DNA of 64,000 nt from JBBQVS01 sp964250765 (GCA_964250765.1 CAXUHF010000008.1:1-64000), one strand, 5' to 3'; shown: positions 27,281 to 37,179, numbered from the stretch's first letter. A program made the numbers and translations. The notes: a model not told the origin generated them from the sequence alone.

Positions 27281-28351
27281 ATGATTTTCGCTACAAATTC
27301 TGCTGCATGGATGACCGAAACGATGACGATTGCATTAAGCATTGTACTAACAATAATAACTCTCGCTGTCGCGCTTGGGGTTGGTCTTACGCTTCGTCGC
27401 ATACTGGTACGCCGCCTTAAAAAGACGATTCTCGATAATTGGATCACGCAAACCTTTGGTGTGCTTGTCGCGCTAGTGCCATTAATTATCGCAGCCTTCG
27501 GCATTCCTCTTATATGGCAGCCTATACTCATAGACGCCTACTGGCAAAACATTAAAGCCCAATTTGGCATTGAATCTATTCCTATCAGAATCATACTTCA
27601 GAACTTAATTGGAACGTTACTACTTATAGTACTTGGCATTGGTGTTGCACGCACACTTCAACGGCTGACCATTCATAATCTTGGTGAGAGCCGTATTGAT
27701 GTCAATATCCGTACACTTATCGGACGCATCTTTTACTTTATGGTGCTCGTTTTTACCTTCTTCTGGATACTTTCTATCTGGAATGTCTCGCTCACTTTTC
27801 CTGTCGCCGCTGTCGGTGTCGTGACTGTTGCCATCGGTGTATCCTTACAGGACATCTTGAAAGACCTGGTGGCAGGCGTGTATATCCTGGCGGAGCGGCC
27901 TTTCCGCATTGGCGATCAGATCAGCACATTTACGACAACCAACTACATCGGAGATGTGCAAGACATCCAGCTTCGTGCCACCAAATTGCGTCTCGTGAGC
28001 GGAGAAGAAGTGACGATCCCGAACAGTCTTGTCTTTGGAAGTATTGTCGTCAATAATAGTTACTACGGTGAGAGACGTGCAACGCTTACCGCGACACTCC
28101 CACAAGAAGAGTATATCAAGGATGAAACATCAAATCAGATACTGAACGCGATTCATGAACTCAAGCATGTGGTGGAGAAACCAGAGCCAGCACTTTTTAT
28201 CAGCAGCTACACGCCCGAAACGATTACCTTGACGATTCGCTTTTGGATCAATCTTCACGAGCCTGCAACGGTATCAGATGTAATGTATACTTTGCACAAG
28301 ACCTTACCGCATGCGGAACTAGTTGTGAAAGAGTCTGCTGGTGATATATAG
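27281..28351 (+). CDS. MscS-family mechanosensitive ion channel
   Basis: An inner-membrane channel that releases solutes under osmotic downshock. Of its 356 residues, about 1-180 form hydrophobic helices, two of them separated by a QPILIDAYWQNIKAQFG loop. The pore helix and beta domain follow as VGVVTVAIGVSLQDILKDL, then VAGVYILAERPFRIGDQIS, and later RLVSGEEVTIPNSLVFGSIV, all diagnostic of MscS. It is followed by a perfect 79-bp palindrome 25 bp after the stop. Confidence 0.92.
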   Translation: MIFATNSAAWMTETMTIALSIVLTIITLAVALGVGLTLRRILVRRLKKTILDNWITQTFGVLVALVPLIIAAFGIPLIWQPILIDAYWQNIKAQFGIESIPIRIILQNLIGTLLLIVLGIGVARTLQRLTIHNLGESRIDVNIRTLIGRIFYFMVLVFTFFWILSIWNVSLTFPVAAVGVVTVAIGVSLQDILKDLVAGVYILAERPFRIGDQISTFTTTNYIGDVQDIQLRATKLRLVSGEEVTIPNSLVFGSIVVNNSYYGERRATLTATLPQEEYIKDETSNQILNAIHELKHVVEKPEPALFISSYTPETITLTIRFWINLHEPATVSDVMYTLHKTLPHAELVVKESAGDI

Positions 28352-28376
28352 TAGAAGGTACATAAAATATTTTAGA

Positions 28377-28455
28377 GCAACGGACGCCCACAAGGGGCTA
28401 CCCTACTATACACGTGACGTGTATAGTAGGGTAGCCCCTTGTGGGCGTCCGTTGC
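28377..28455. repeat. Palindromic element D1: perfect 79-bp palindrome
   Basis: Two perfect 39-bp arms (28377-28415, 28417-28455) meet at a single G. The arm reads GCAACGGACGCCCACAAGGG and on through TATACACGT. This is an extreme cruciform candidate between mscS and nadD. Confidence 0.95.
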
Positions 28456-28491
28456 CTGGCTTGTAAATCCCCTTTGGGAAGAGGACGCTCA

Positions 28492-29172
28492 TTGAATACA
28501 GCGCGCACTACCGACAAGCCGCCCGTTACCAACCATATCGGAGTGATGGGCGGCACATTTGACCCTATTCACTATGGACATCTTGTTATCGCGGAGGAAG
28601 TTCGTGCCACACTTCATCTGTCAGAGGTTGTTTTTATTCCAGCAGGTCAACCACCTCATAAAACAGGGCATCATATTACCGAGACAAAACATCGCTTAAC
28701 GATGCTTGAACTCGCGCTTGCCTCAAATCCCCACTTTCGTATATCGCTCATGGAAATAGAGCGTACAGGACCATCGTACACAGTTGATACACTACGCGCC
28801 CTGCGAGAACAGTTAGATGTGGATACGGCCCTCTTCTTTATTATTGGCTGGGATAGCTTGGAAGAGATACATACATGGCACAAAGCCTCCGAAATACTTA
28901 CGCTTTTGACACATCTCGTCGCGGTCAGGCGTCCAGGCTATGAGGAAGATGTTGAATACAATCAGGTGCTAGAACAACGTCTACCAGGAATCTTGCAACG
29001 CCTCCTTGTGGTACAGGCTCCACAACTAGAAATTTCCGCAACTGATTTGCGTCAACGAGTTGCTGAAGAAAGACCCATAAAATATCAGACCCCAGAGGCA
29101 GTTGAAACGTATATCAAAGAGAATCGTTTATATTCTCATACATATGTTGAGGGTGAAGGGGAGAAACACTGA
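28492..29172 (+). CDS. nadD: Nicotinate-nucleotide adenylyltransferase
   Basis: It makes NaAD in NAD synthesis. Its 226 residues show the nucleotidyltransferase motif GVMGGTFDPIHYGHLVIAEE, then FIPAGQPPHKTG, TGPSYTVDTLRAL and SATDLRQRV. I chose the TTG at 28492, which has GAGG at seven bases. A GTG at 28441 gives a longer frame that starts inside palindrome D1 and is unlikely. NadD and the nadK at 12215 catalyse different steps of the NAD(P) pathway but are not linked here. Confidence 0.93.
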   Translation: MNTARTTDKPPVTNHIGVMGGTFDPIHYGHLVIAEEVRATLHLSEVVFIPAGQPPHKTGHHITETKHRLTMLELALASNPHFRISLMEIERTGPSYTVDTLRALREQLDVDTALFFIIGWDSLEEIHTWHKASEILTLLTHLVAVRRPGYEEDVEYNQVLEQRLPGILQRLLVVQAPQLEISATDLRQRVAEERPIKYQTPEAVETYIKENRLYSHTYVEGEGEKH

Positions 29173-29196
29173 TTTTCTCAGAAAGAGTTTTGTAGA

Positions 29197-29421
29197 ATGG
29201 AACCGATGCAGTTTCAATTGGGGGACCGCTTACGCCTACGCAAACAACATCCCTGTGGCAATTTTGATTGGGAAGTTGTACGTCTTGGGGCCGATATTGG
29301 TCTTCGTTGTGAGCGGTGTGGGCGGCGCGTCTTGCTACCCCGTTCAGAAGTTGCACGCCGTACTAAACAAGTACTGCCACGCATAGAAAAACCTGTCGAT
29401 GATTTTTTCAATGAAGCATAA
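29197..29421 (+). CDS. DUF951 family small protein
   Basis: A 74-residue protein that matches the DUF951 pattern: FQLGDRLRLRKQHPCGNFDWEVVRLGADIGLRCERCGRRV, with Cys-Gly and CERC probably binding zinc. It is often found near DNA or RNA maintenance genes, but the function is not known. It sits 24 bp after nadD and 18 bp before the MFS gene, so the three are probably one operon. Confidence 0.85.
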   Translation: MEPMQFQLGDRLRLRKQHPCGNFDWEVVRLGADIGLRCERCGRRVLLPRSEVARRTKQVLPRIEKPVDDFFNEA

Positions 29422-29439
29422 CTACAAGGAGATGACGGT

Positions 29440-30864
29440 ATGGCTGTAGCCGCAGGGAATCAGAATAGTAGTGGATTTCTCACACTTCTTAAAAAGAGAA
29501 ATTTCCTTCGACTCTGGCTGGCCCAACTCATCTCTATGACCATTCTTAACGCATCCAACTATGCGCTTTTGGTTCTTATTGAGGAGGTAACAGGCTCGAC
29601 AACGCTGGTCGGGCTTGCTATTATCTGCTTTAGTCTGCCTGCATTCCTGTTCAGTGCACCAGCAGGTGTGTTTGTGGACCGTATGGATAAACGTCGTGTC
29701 CTCTGGGGTAGCAACTGTCTGCGCGCAATTGCCACCTTCATCTTTGTTATCTCGCTCTTATTCAACCGTCACCAGCTTGTGCCAGTCTATTTGCTGACCT
29801 TTCTCGTCTCGGTTATCGGACAATTCTTTTCGCCAGCTGAAGGCTCATCCATTCCACTTTTAGTCAACGAAGATGAACTCATGCCCGCACTATCCTTATT
29901 CAATATCACCTTTATGCTGTCACAGGCACTTGGCTTTATCCTATTGGCTCCAATTGCCCTAAGCGTTCTGCCGATATTCACTATCGCACAGTTTACAATT
30001 CATCCCGTTGACCAGCTGTACGCGATTATTGGCGTCCTCTATCTCGTCTGCGCACTTCTTATTGCCTCTATTCCAACAGAAAGCTTTAAGCAAAAAACTG
30101 GTATACAAGCGCGCGTAAGCAAAACCGCTAGCACATCTGTTGTCACTGAGACATTCAGCATTTTAAGCAATGTATGGAGTGAAATGTTACAGGGCTGGAG
30201 TTTTATTCGACGCAATAAACACCTCTACCTGTCAGTTGTACAACTCTCGTTTGCAGGCGTGTTGATTCTGGTAATTGGTGAGCTTGCAACACCTATCGTG
30301 ACAAATCTTTTGCATCTGCCAGCACGTGCAATGGCCTTTGTTTTCGCGCCAGCAGGAATAGGGCTTGTACTTGGTTCAATTCTGATGCCACGTATCACCG
30401 TGCATATTGGACGCTCACGTGCGATCTTCATAGGAACAATAATATTGGCTGTTGCTACATTACTACTACCACTTACCACAATCTTTGCGAGATACTTACA
30501 ACCCAATGGATGGAATGCAAATCCGCTCTTATTGGTTGTAATTGCGTTCTTTATGTTCTGTGCTGGCTTTGGCCTCGATTTCGTCAATATTCCCGCGCAA
30601 ACTGCTATGCAAGAGCAAACGCCAGATTGGATCAAAGGACGCGTCCTTGCCCTACAGCTTATGTTATATAATGCCTTTGCAATACCGATCATTCTTTTTA
30701 TCGGTGCCTTCGCAGATATCGCAGGTATCGACAAAGTACTTTACCTGATGTCCATTTGCTCAATTGGCTTTGGCATATGGGGCGTGTATTATCAACGGAG
30801 GCATCCACGCGAGTTGACCGCGAATGAGAAACCGGATACGCAAGAGGGAAACACAAGTGCATGA
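29440..30864 (+). CDS. MFS transporter (MFS_3-type exporter)
   Basis: A 474-residue permease with about 12 hydrophobic segments. The N-terminal NFLRLWLAQLISMTILNASN and the loop FVDRMDKRRVLWGSNCLRA are typical of the enterobactin-exporter-like branch. A long central loop (about 210-245) separates the halves. The C-terminal half has FGLDFVNIPAQTAMQEQTPD. The substrate is unknown. A GGAGATGACGGT ribosome site precedes the ATG. Confidence 0.88.
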   Translation: MAVAAGNQNSSGFLTLLKKRNFLRLWLAQLISMTILNASNYALLVLIEEVTGSTTLVGLAIICFSLPAFLFSAPAGVFVDRMDKRRVLWGSNCLRAIATFIFVISLLFNRHQLVPVYLLTFLVSVIGQFFSPAEGSSIPLLVNEDELMPALSLFNITFMLSQALGFILLAPIALSVLPIFTIAQFTIHPVDQLYAIIGVLYLVCALLIASIPTESFKQKTGIQARVSKTASTSVVTETFSILSNVWSEMLQGWSFIRRNKHLYLSVVQLSFAGVLILVIGELATPIVTNLLHLPARAMAFVFAPAGIGLVLGSILMPRITVHIGRSRAIFIGTIILAVATLLLPLTTIFARYLQPNGWNANPLLLVVIAFFMFCAGFGLDFVNIPAQTAMQEQTPDWIKGRVLALQLMLYNAFAIPIILFIGAFADIAGIDKVLYLMSICSIGFGIWGVYYQRRHPRELTANEKPDTQEGNTSA

Positions 30865-30906
30865 TTTGATGAGTAAGTGTGACAAGAGTATAGGGACAAT
30901 GAAAGC

Positions 30907-31731
30907 ATGACCACCGATACAGCACTTCTAGCACAGCTTGGTCCATATCAGCCGTGGCTCATCATCGGCGGTGTTGTTGTCCTCTTTTTGCTCCTTCGCC
31001 TTACACGAAAAGAGTTACGCAAGCGTGTTGATGAAATTGGCTATCGACTCATTGGTGAAAAAGGGTTGCTTGTCTGGTTCTGGTTCAACGCTCCTGGCGT
31101 CATTCTACACGAACTAAGCCACGCAATTGTTGTGCTGCTGTTTCGACCATTCGACTTTCGCATTACCAGTATCACGCTGTTTCGTATCAAACCCATGACA
31201 TCGCGCAATCCTGATGGACGCATCATGCGTAGTAGTGGTCGTCAATCACTACAGCTTGGCGAGGTCCAATACGTTCGTCCACAGGGACGTTTGATGAGCT
31301 ATATTGGTGATGGTTTTAGTGGTACCGCGCCACTCTTCGGCGGCATTGCCATGTTCACGCTACTCTACTGGGTCGCTACTGGCTATAGCTTATGGGAATT
31401 TCCATTCTATGTTCACCAGCATCTCCAGCTTCTCAAACCCGGTTGGCCCTGGTGGACGCTTACCTTCGCGCCCTATCTCATCCTCACCGTTACCTCCGAA
31501 CTCTGGCCCAGTCGCCAGGATTGGCGCGGCGCACGCTGGTTTGTCGCTGGTCTGACGCTTATCGTCATCCTTACAGGTGTTCTCATCTGGTACCTCAAAC
31601 GCTTCGATGCTACCCTACACATGCTCACCTTTATCTCTTCACGCGTCGATTTCGCGCTCGTCATCCTGGTAGCACTCGATTTTGTGTTCCTTATCGTTGC
31701 GGAGATATTGGTACAAGCACTTAGACGGTAA
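30907..31731 (+). CDS. Integral-membrane protein with HExxH metalloprotease motif
   Basis: A 274-residue protein with hydrophobic segments at about 16-32, 55-80, 135-155, 185-200, 217-236 and 248-270. The HELSH motif lies in APGVILHELSHAIVVLLF, embedded in a membrane helix as in M50-type intramembrane proteases. The second zinc ligand is not obvious. It may be a protease relative or a non-catalytic homologue. It is followed by the hicBA pair. Confidence 0.6.
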   Translation: MTTDTALLAQLGPYQPWLIIGGVVVLFLLLRLTRKELRKRVDEIGYRLIGEKGLLVWFWFNAPGVILHELSHAIVVLLFRPFDFRITSITLFRIKPMTSRNPDGRIMRSSGRQSLQLGEVQYVRPQGRLMSYIGDGFSGTAPLFGGIAMFTLLYWVATGYSLWEFPFYVHQHLQLLKPGWPWWTLTFAPYLILTVTSELWPSRQDWRGARWFVAGLTLIVILTGVLIWYLKRFDATLHMLTFISSRVDFALVILVALDFVFLIVAEILVQALRR

Positions 31732-31836
31732 CACAACTTGATTATCATCCGAAAAGTGCTAATTCTTCCGATTCTTCTACAGCATCAGGTAAAATAGAGA
31801 CTGAAAATATTGATAAAGATGAGCCAAGGAGAAAAA

Positions 31837-32085
31837 GTGTTTATGCTTACACAATACATTAAGGCTGCGATGCGGCATGCAAGGTATGAAATATTGCTAT
31901 CTGACAGTACGTTTTATGGGGAAATTCCAGAGTGTAACGGTGTGTATGCAAATGAGGTAACATTGGAAGAGTGTCGTGAGGAGTTAGAAGAAGTGCTGGA
32001 GGAGTGGATTTTGCTACGTGTGGCTCAACATCTTCCCCTTCCCGTTATTGAGGGGAGAGAGTTGGTTATCAAGGAAGTTGCCTAA
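31837..32085 (+). CDS. hicB: HicB-type antitoxin
   Basis: The antitoxin of a type II pair, 82 residues. It has the partial RNase H-like HicB fold: YEILLSDSTFYGEIPECNGVYANEVTLEECREELEEVLEEWI, typical of the family. A GTG at 31837 is chosen because AAGGAG lies at ideal spacing; a longer frame from 31810 lacks such a site. The short length suggests no separate DNA-binding domain. Its stop and the hicA start share one base (TAATG). Confidence 0.88.
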   Translation: MFMLTQYIKAAMRHARYEILLSDSTFYGEIPECNGVYANEVTLEECREELEEVLEEWILLRVAQHLPLPVIEGRELVIKEVA

Positions 32086-32303
32086 TGCCTCACCTTGGAC
32101 CAATAAAACGTAAAGACCTTGTATACTATCTTAAGCAAGTAGGCTTCGAGGGTCCCTACTCTGGTGGAAAGCACCAATTTATGATAAAGGAGAACTTGAG
32201 TATCACAATACCTAACCAGCATAAAGGCGATATCGGCATGGACCTTTTAGTGAAAATATTGAAACAGGCCAAAGTGAGTAAGGAAGAATGGGAAAAGCTT
32301 TAA
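32085..32303 (+). CDS. hicA: HicA-type mRNA interferase toxin
   Basis: A 72-residue toxin of the double-stranded RNA-binding fold that cleaves mRNA. The catalytic His lies in GPYSGGKHQFMIK, and the C-terminal KGDIGMDLLVKILKQAKVSKEEWEKL matches the family helix. AAGGAAG lies seven bases before the ATG. The order hicB then hicA is the reverse of the classic E. coli hicAB but is common elsewhere. Confidence 0.92.
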   Translation: MPHLGPIKRKDLVYYLKQVGFEGPYSGGKHQFMIKENLSITIPNQHKGDIGMDLLVKILKQAKVSKEEWEKL

Positions 32304-32636
32304 CAGGTAACCTTTCTCAGATATGACGCAAAGAACTGTATACCCTTTGTATGGTGGGATTAATCAAAACGACTCAAACGTTTCCTGACTCAGCACCAAA
32401 CTTGGGACAGTATGTCTCATTAAATCGCGTCCTAATTCGGATTAACCAAATAACGTGGATACGTCGGTCGTAGGGGTCTAATTCTATTACACCCTTTTAG
32501 CAATGAATCATATTGAAGGATTTGATGCAACATTGTCTACATCCTCAAACATTCTCAACTGCCGAGAGGGTGTAATAGAATTAGACCCCTACAGTTGGTA
32601 CATCCTTGTTAATGATTCATTTGCGCAATCTCGCCT
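32304..32636. repeat. Gap of 333 bp holding palindromic element B3
   Basis: B3 occupies 32470-32592 (123 bp), with arms GTAGGGGTCTAATTCTATTA and complement. Its flanks, GGATTAACCAAATAACGTGG on the left and TTGTTAATGATTCA on the right, resemble the left flank of B1, so the mobile unit may be longer than the obvious arms. The gap lies between convergent hicA and mutL. The first 160 bp show nothing I can name. Confidence 0.8.
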
Positions 32637-34421
32637 CTACCAATCGAACTTATCAATCAAAAACGTCCTGCTATAATGCAGCAGAATGGGACTTCCATGC
32701 GGACATACGGCAGGTGCAGATACATTCGCTAACGCTTTGAGCAATGCTAGTTGTTCACCGCTTCCTAGTTCGCGCCCACGACGCATTGCCGAACGACAGG
32801 AAAGGCTAATAAGCAAATGGTCTTCCCAATCGTTACTATCTTCGGAAGCGACCTCCGCGAGTTCTTGCAGGTGCGCCACAAGCTGCTCTTGTCCTTCGCC
32901 GTCCTCGCCACTTGGCACGGAGCGGATCAGAAAACTGCGTCCACCGAAGCGTTCACACTCTAAGCCCAGACCACGCAACATAGGCAACCGTTGCTCTAGT
33001 AGGTCGGCTTGATAGCGTTTCATCTCAACAATCACAGGTTCAAGCAGTAGATGTGCCTCCACTACCTCTTCTTGCTGCTTGCCTCCTGCATACACATAAC
33101 GTAGATGTTCGTAAATGACGCGCTCATGTGCTCGATGCTGGTCAACAAGATAGAGGCTTCCATCCGGGGCTTCTGCCAGAATTACCGCTTGCTGCAATTG
33201 TGCTAACGGGCGTAACTGTCCTACGACCTCATTTGTCCCAGGTGCAGCCGTTTCAGCTTTATACCCTTCGGCAGACTCAGAGACACGCAACCCTCTTCGG
33301 CGTGGTCCTGGCAAACGTCGTTGATTTGCTAGCACAGGTCCTGGAAATTGTATCGACTCAGGTAAGGTAGGACTTTGCTCTAATACCGAACGCACTGCTT
33401 GCGTTAGAGCAGCAACAATCTGTTCCTCATGCTCTAAGCGTACCTCTATCTTGGCAGGATGTACATTCGCGTCAATTTCATCCGTCGGCACCTCAAGAAA
33501 CAGCACCACCAATGGATGCTTGCCCTTTGGTAACAAACTCCGATAGCCATTCTCAAGTGCGTCCTGTAATGATCGAGATTGTACCCAGCGTCCATTGACA
33601 AAGAGCATCGCGTATTGACGGTTTCCCTGTGCCAGCACGCGATTACCAATATAACCATGAAGCGTGTAATGGACGCCATCGCTTAAACGTACAGGATAGA
33701 GCATCTCGTTCAGTGGTAAATGATAGAGTTCAGCAAGTGTGACAGCAAGGTCGCCAGAACCGCTTGTCTGTAGTGCAATGTGCTCATCAACGATTAGATT
33801 GAAACGTACCGCGGGATAGCCTACGGTATAGCGTTGTAAGAGTTGGAGAATATGCCCGTTCTCTGTTCGCGCCCCACGCATGAATTTGAGACGCGCAGGT
33901 ACATTGTAGAAGAGATCACGTACTGTAACCGTCGTTCCATGAAGCCGTGCACGTCGCCCACGCTGTGTGATCTCGCCACCTCGTAGTGTAATAGACAACG
34001 CTGCATGATCTTCTCCGAGACTATCGGTCTCGATAGCCCGACTTAACAACGTTACCTCAGACACGGCAGCAATACTCGCAAGTGCTTCACCACGAAACCC
34101 TAATGTGTGCAAACGGCTCAAGTCTTCGACACTACGAATCTTGCTCGTGGTATGGCGCAGGCTTACACGCTCTAGCTCGTCTTCTGGAATGCCATATCCA
34201 TCATCGGTGACACGCATGAGGCGTAGGCCACCGCCACGCACCTCAACGCGTATCTCTCCCGCACCCGCATCCAGCGCGTTCTCTAGCAATTCCTTAATTA
34301 CCGAGACAGGACGCTCAATCACCTCACCCGCCGCAATACGTTCCGCTACATCGGGAGCAAGCGCGAGTAGTGGACGACGAGGCATAGATAGACGGAAAGG
34401 CTGTTCTTGTAGTTGACTCAT
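32637..34421 (-). CDS. mutL: DNA mismatch repair protein MutL
   Basis: A mismatch-repair ATPase and nicking enzyme, 594 residues. The GHKL domain has ELLENALDAGAGEI, DDGYGIPEDEL and GFRGEALASI. The C-terminal DQHRAHERVIYE and CPHGSPILLH are the metal-binding endonuclease motifs found in MutL of organisms without MutH. The linker (about 350-400) is basic and low in complexity. Its ATG overlaps the mutS stop (ATGA), so it is translated from the mutS transcript. Confidence 0.96.
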   Translation of the reverse strand: MSQLQEQPFRLSMPRRPLLALAPDVAERIAAGEVIERPVSVIKELLENALDAGAGEIRVEVRGGGLRLMRVTDDGYGIPEDELERVSLRHTTSKIRSVEDLSRLHTLGFRGEALASIAAVSEVTLLSRAIETDSLGEDHAALSITLRGGEITQRGRRARLHGTTVTVRDLFYNVPARLKFMRGARTENGHILQLLQRYTVGYPAVRFNLIVDEHIALQTSGSGDLAVTLAELYHLPLNEMLYPVRLSDGVHYTLHGYIGNRVLAQGNRQYAMLFVNGRWVQSRSLQDALENGYRSLLPKGKHPLVVLFLEVPTDEIDANVHPAKIEVRLEHEEQIVAALTQAVRSVLEQSPTLPESIQFPGPVLANQRRLPGPRRRGLRVSESAEGYKAETAAPGTNEVVGQLRPLAQLQQAVILAEAPDGSLYLVDQHRAHERVIYEHLRYVYAGGKQQEEVVEAHLLLEPVIVEMKRYQADLLEQRLPMLRGLGLECERFGGRSFLIRSVPSGEDGEGQEQLVAHLQELAEVASEDSNDWEDHLLISLSCRSAMRRGRELGSGEQLALLKALANVSAPAVCPHGSPILLHYSRTFLIDKFDW

Positions 34422-37105
34422 CGCAGCACTTTACTTTTCTTTTTCTGCATCAAAAACAACAAGTTCAAAGCATCAAGCGGCGTGAGAGCATATACGTTGA
34501 TGGCATCCATATTCGGCGTCGTTCCATCCATTTGCTCTAACGCTTTTGCCACTTCACGCGCCTCTTCACTTTGCCACTCATAGTGCCCTTGTCCCTCAGC
34601 AACCATTTTTCGCATATCATCTTGATTATAGGAATAATTGGAATTGTCTTCTGGTGCGAGTGATAATCCATTCTTCCCATCGTCACGTCTCAGCTCCAAT
34701 TGTTGTAGCACCATCTCGGCTCGCTTCACCACGCTTGGTGGCATACCAGCAAGTTTTGCTACATGCACACCATAGCTACGTCCAATACTACCCTGGATTA
34801 CACGATGCAGAAATACAATGCCATTCTGCTCATCATCGCTAATCGCCATTGTATATACACTCAAATGTGACAATTCATTAGCTATCGCGGCAAGTTCGTG
34901 ATAGTGCGTCGCGAACAATGTGCGCGCCATCGTCTCACTATGCAGGTGTTCCACAACCGCTCTTGCTATCGCCAAACCATCGTAGGTGCTTGTGCCTCTA
35001 CCAATTTCGTCAAGAATAATCAGGCTATGAGATGTCGCATGATGCAGAATGGTTGCGGTCTCTTCCATCTCCACCATAAATGTACTTTTGCCCGATGCGA
35101 TATCATCCTCCGCACCAACACGCGTGAAGATGCGATCAACCAGACCTATCCGTGCCTTACGCGCTGGCACAAAACTTCCTATTTGTGCCAGCAGTGTAAT
35201 CAATGCCACCTGACGTAGATAGGTTGATTTGCCAGCCATGTTTGGACCTGTAAGCAAGACGACACGCGCCCCATTTTCGGCTTCCAAGTGCGTATCGTTA
35301 GGAATAAAGACATCACCATCAAGCGCGAACTCCACAACGGGATGTCTTCCACCAGTGATCTCTAAGCCATAGCCGTGTTCTAAGACCGGACGCGTGTAGC
35401 CTTGATGGGCTGCAACCTCTGCAAGACTCAGCAATACATCAACTCTAGCAATTGCTGTTGCAGTAGTCATCAACTGCTCATAAAACACACTCAATTGTCG
35501 CAGTAGGTCGGTATAGATGCTGCGTTCCATCTCTTCTATGCGCTCTTCCGCGCTCAGGATACGCGCCTCGTGTTCTTTCAAGTCGGGCGTGAGAAAGCGT
35601 TCAGCATTGACCAGAGTTTGTTTGTGAATGTAGTCAGGCGGCACAAGCTTTACGTTCGCGCGCGTGACTTCAATGTAATAGCCAAACACCTTGTTGAAAC
35701 TGACTTTGAGCGACTTGATACCTGTGCGCTCGCGTTCACGTGCCTCTAGCGACACCATCCAGCGTCGAGAGTCACGGATAGATGCAAAAAGTTCGTCGAG
35801 TTCGGGATGAAATCCGGTCCGAATCAAGCGTTTCTCGTCATCATCCTCATCACTATTTGCGGGATTGACCAGAGCACGTAGAATAAGGTCTGTTACATCA
35901 GGACAAGCGTCTAGCTCGTTTGCAAGTGTTCTTAACAGGGGAGCATCACAACCAAGCAATAAATCCCGCAGTTGAGGCACAACACCAAGATAGTTACGCA
36001 AACCAAGTACCTCGTTACGCACCGCCGTTCCCTGACGCACACGGCCAGAGATACGCTCTAAATCCCCCAAACCCTGTAAACACATGGTAAAGCGGCTACG
36101 TAGTGCTGGACTCTCGTACAATTCTTCAATCGCTACCAAGCGTGCATCTAATATATTCAAGTCGAGCAGAGGTTGTGTAATCGTACGCCGTAGTTGTCGC
36201 GCCCCCATCGGCGTAATTGTGCGGTCCAGTACATGTAGCAAACTACCATGAATCGAGCCGCTACGCGAACCTTGCAAAAGGTCAAGATTACGCTGCGTAT
36301 GGGCATCAAGCACCATATAATTTGTTGTACGGTACGAACGTAGACCGGTTAAAAGCGCGAGCAATGCCCCATTCATCTTTTCCAAATAAGCCACAATAGC
36401 ACCCGCCGCCGAGATTGCTTGGAGTACAGAGGCACATCCATAGGCATCCAGCGATTGTACACCAAATTGACGACATAAACGTGTCTGCGCTGCTTCTTGC
36501 TGAAAAAAATACGGTGGGCAATACGTAAGAGTGATCGTCTTCGAGGGAAACTGATAAGCGTCTTGCTTGCTACCCTCAACGAGCAGACATTCAACAGGAC
36601 AGAGACGTTGTAGTTCCGCTTCCAGAGCGACAGGCAATTCATCAGGCGTAAACCACGTCACGATAAATTCGCCCGTACTAACATCAACCGCCGCTAAACC
36701 TGTTTGAGTACGCCCAGGAGCAATCGCCACCAAATAATTATTCTGCTTTGTTGGTAGCAAGTTCGGTTCGGAAAGTGTACCAGCAGTCAAAATACGTGTC
36801 ACTGCTCGCTCGACGACACCTTTGCTCGGAATTTCTCCTATTTGTTCGCAGATGGCAACTTTGTACCCGCGATGCACCAATTTCCCTACATAGTTATCTA
36901 ATGCATGTAGTGGAATACCAGCGAGGGGTACCCGCTCGCTATCACGTCCACCGCCACGATGCGTCAGGACTATTTGTAATTCGCGTGCAGTGATACGTGC
37001 ATCTTCATCAAATGTTTCATAGAAATCGCCCATCTGATACAGCAGAATAGCATCTTGATACTGGCTTTTAATATTGAGATATTGGAGACGTGCGGGCGTC
37101 GTCAT
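34418..37105 (-). CDS. mutS: DNA mismatch repair protein MutS
   Basis: The mismatch-recognition ATPase, 895 residues, normal for MutS1. The mismatch-reading motif is QMGDFYETF near residue 25. The connector, lever and clamp domains follow. Walker A is GPNMAGKST with DEIGRGTSTYDGLAIA downstream. A 40-residue tail follows the ATPase. It heads the leftward mutS-mutL operon behind a good promoter. Confidence 0.97.
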   Translation of the reverse strand: MTTPARLQYLNIKSQYQDAILLYQMGDFYETFDEDARITARELQIVLTHRGGGRDSERVPLAGIPLHALDNYVGKLVHRGYKVAICEQIGEIPSKGVVERAVTRILTAGTLSEPNLLPTKQNNYLVAIAPGRTQTGLAAVDVSTGEFIVTWFTPDELPVALEAELQRLCPVECLLVEGSKQDAYQFPSKTITLTYCPPYFFQQEAAQTRLCRQFGVQSLDAYGCASVLQAISAAGAIVAYLEKMNGALLALLTGLRSYRTTNYMVLDAHTQRNLDLLQGSRSGSIHGSLLHVLDRTITPMGARQLRRTITQPLLDLNILDARLVAIEELYESPALRSRFTMCLQGLGDLERISGRVRQGTAVRNEVLGLRNYLGVVPQLRDLLLGCDAPLLRTLANELDACPDVTDLILRALVNPANSDEDDDEKRLIRTGFHPELDELFASIRDSRRWMVSLEARERERTGIKSLKVSFNKVFGYYIEVTRANVKLVPPDYIHKQTLVNAERFLTPDLKEHEARILSAEERIEEMERSIYTDLLRQLSVFYEQLMTTATAIARVDVLLSLAEVAAHQGYTRPVLEHGYGLEITGGRHPVVEFALDGDVFIPNDTHLEAENGARVVLLTGPNMAGKSTYLRQVALITLLAQIGSFVPARKARIGLVDRIFTRVGAEDDIASGKSTFMVEMEETATILHHATSHSLIILDEIGRGTSTYDGLAIARAVVEHLHSETMARTLFATHYHELAAIANELSHLSVYTMAISDDEQNGIVFLHRVIQGSIGRSYGVHVAKLAGMPPSVVKRAEMVLQQLELRRDDGKNGLSLAPEDNSNYSYNQDDMRKMVAEGQGHYEWQSEEAREVAKALEQMDGTTPNMDAINVYALTPLDALNLLFLMQKKKSKVLR

Positions 37106-37150
37106 AGCTTTTTCCCTGCTAGCATACTCTTTATAGTTTGAAACACATGT

Positions 37151-37179
37151 ACCATACTATATTCTTAAGATATTGTCAA
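37151..37179 (-). promoter_or_regulatory. Predicted mutS-mutL promoter
   Basis: On the minus strand a perfect TTGACA (37174-37179), a 17-bp spacer and TATGGT (37151-37156) lie about 45 nt before the mutS ATG. Confidence 0.55.

Noticed and set aside
28441..28491. Longer nadD start
   Set aside because: It begins inside palindrome D1; the TTG at 28492 has a well-placed GAGG.
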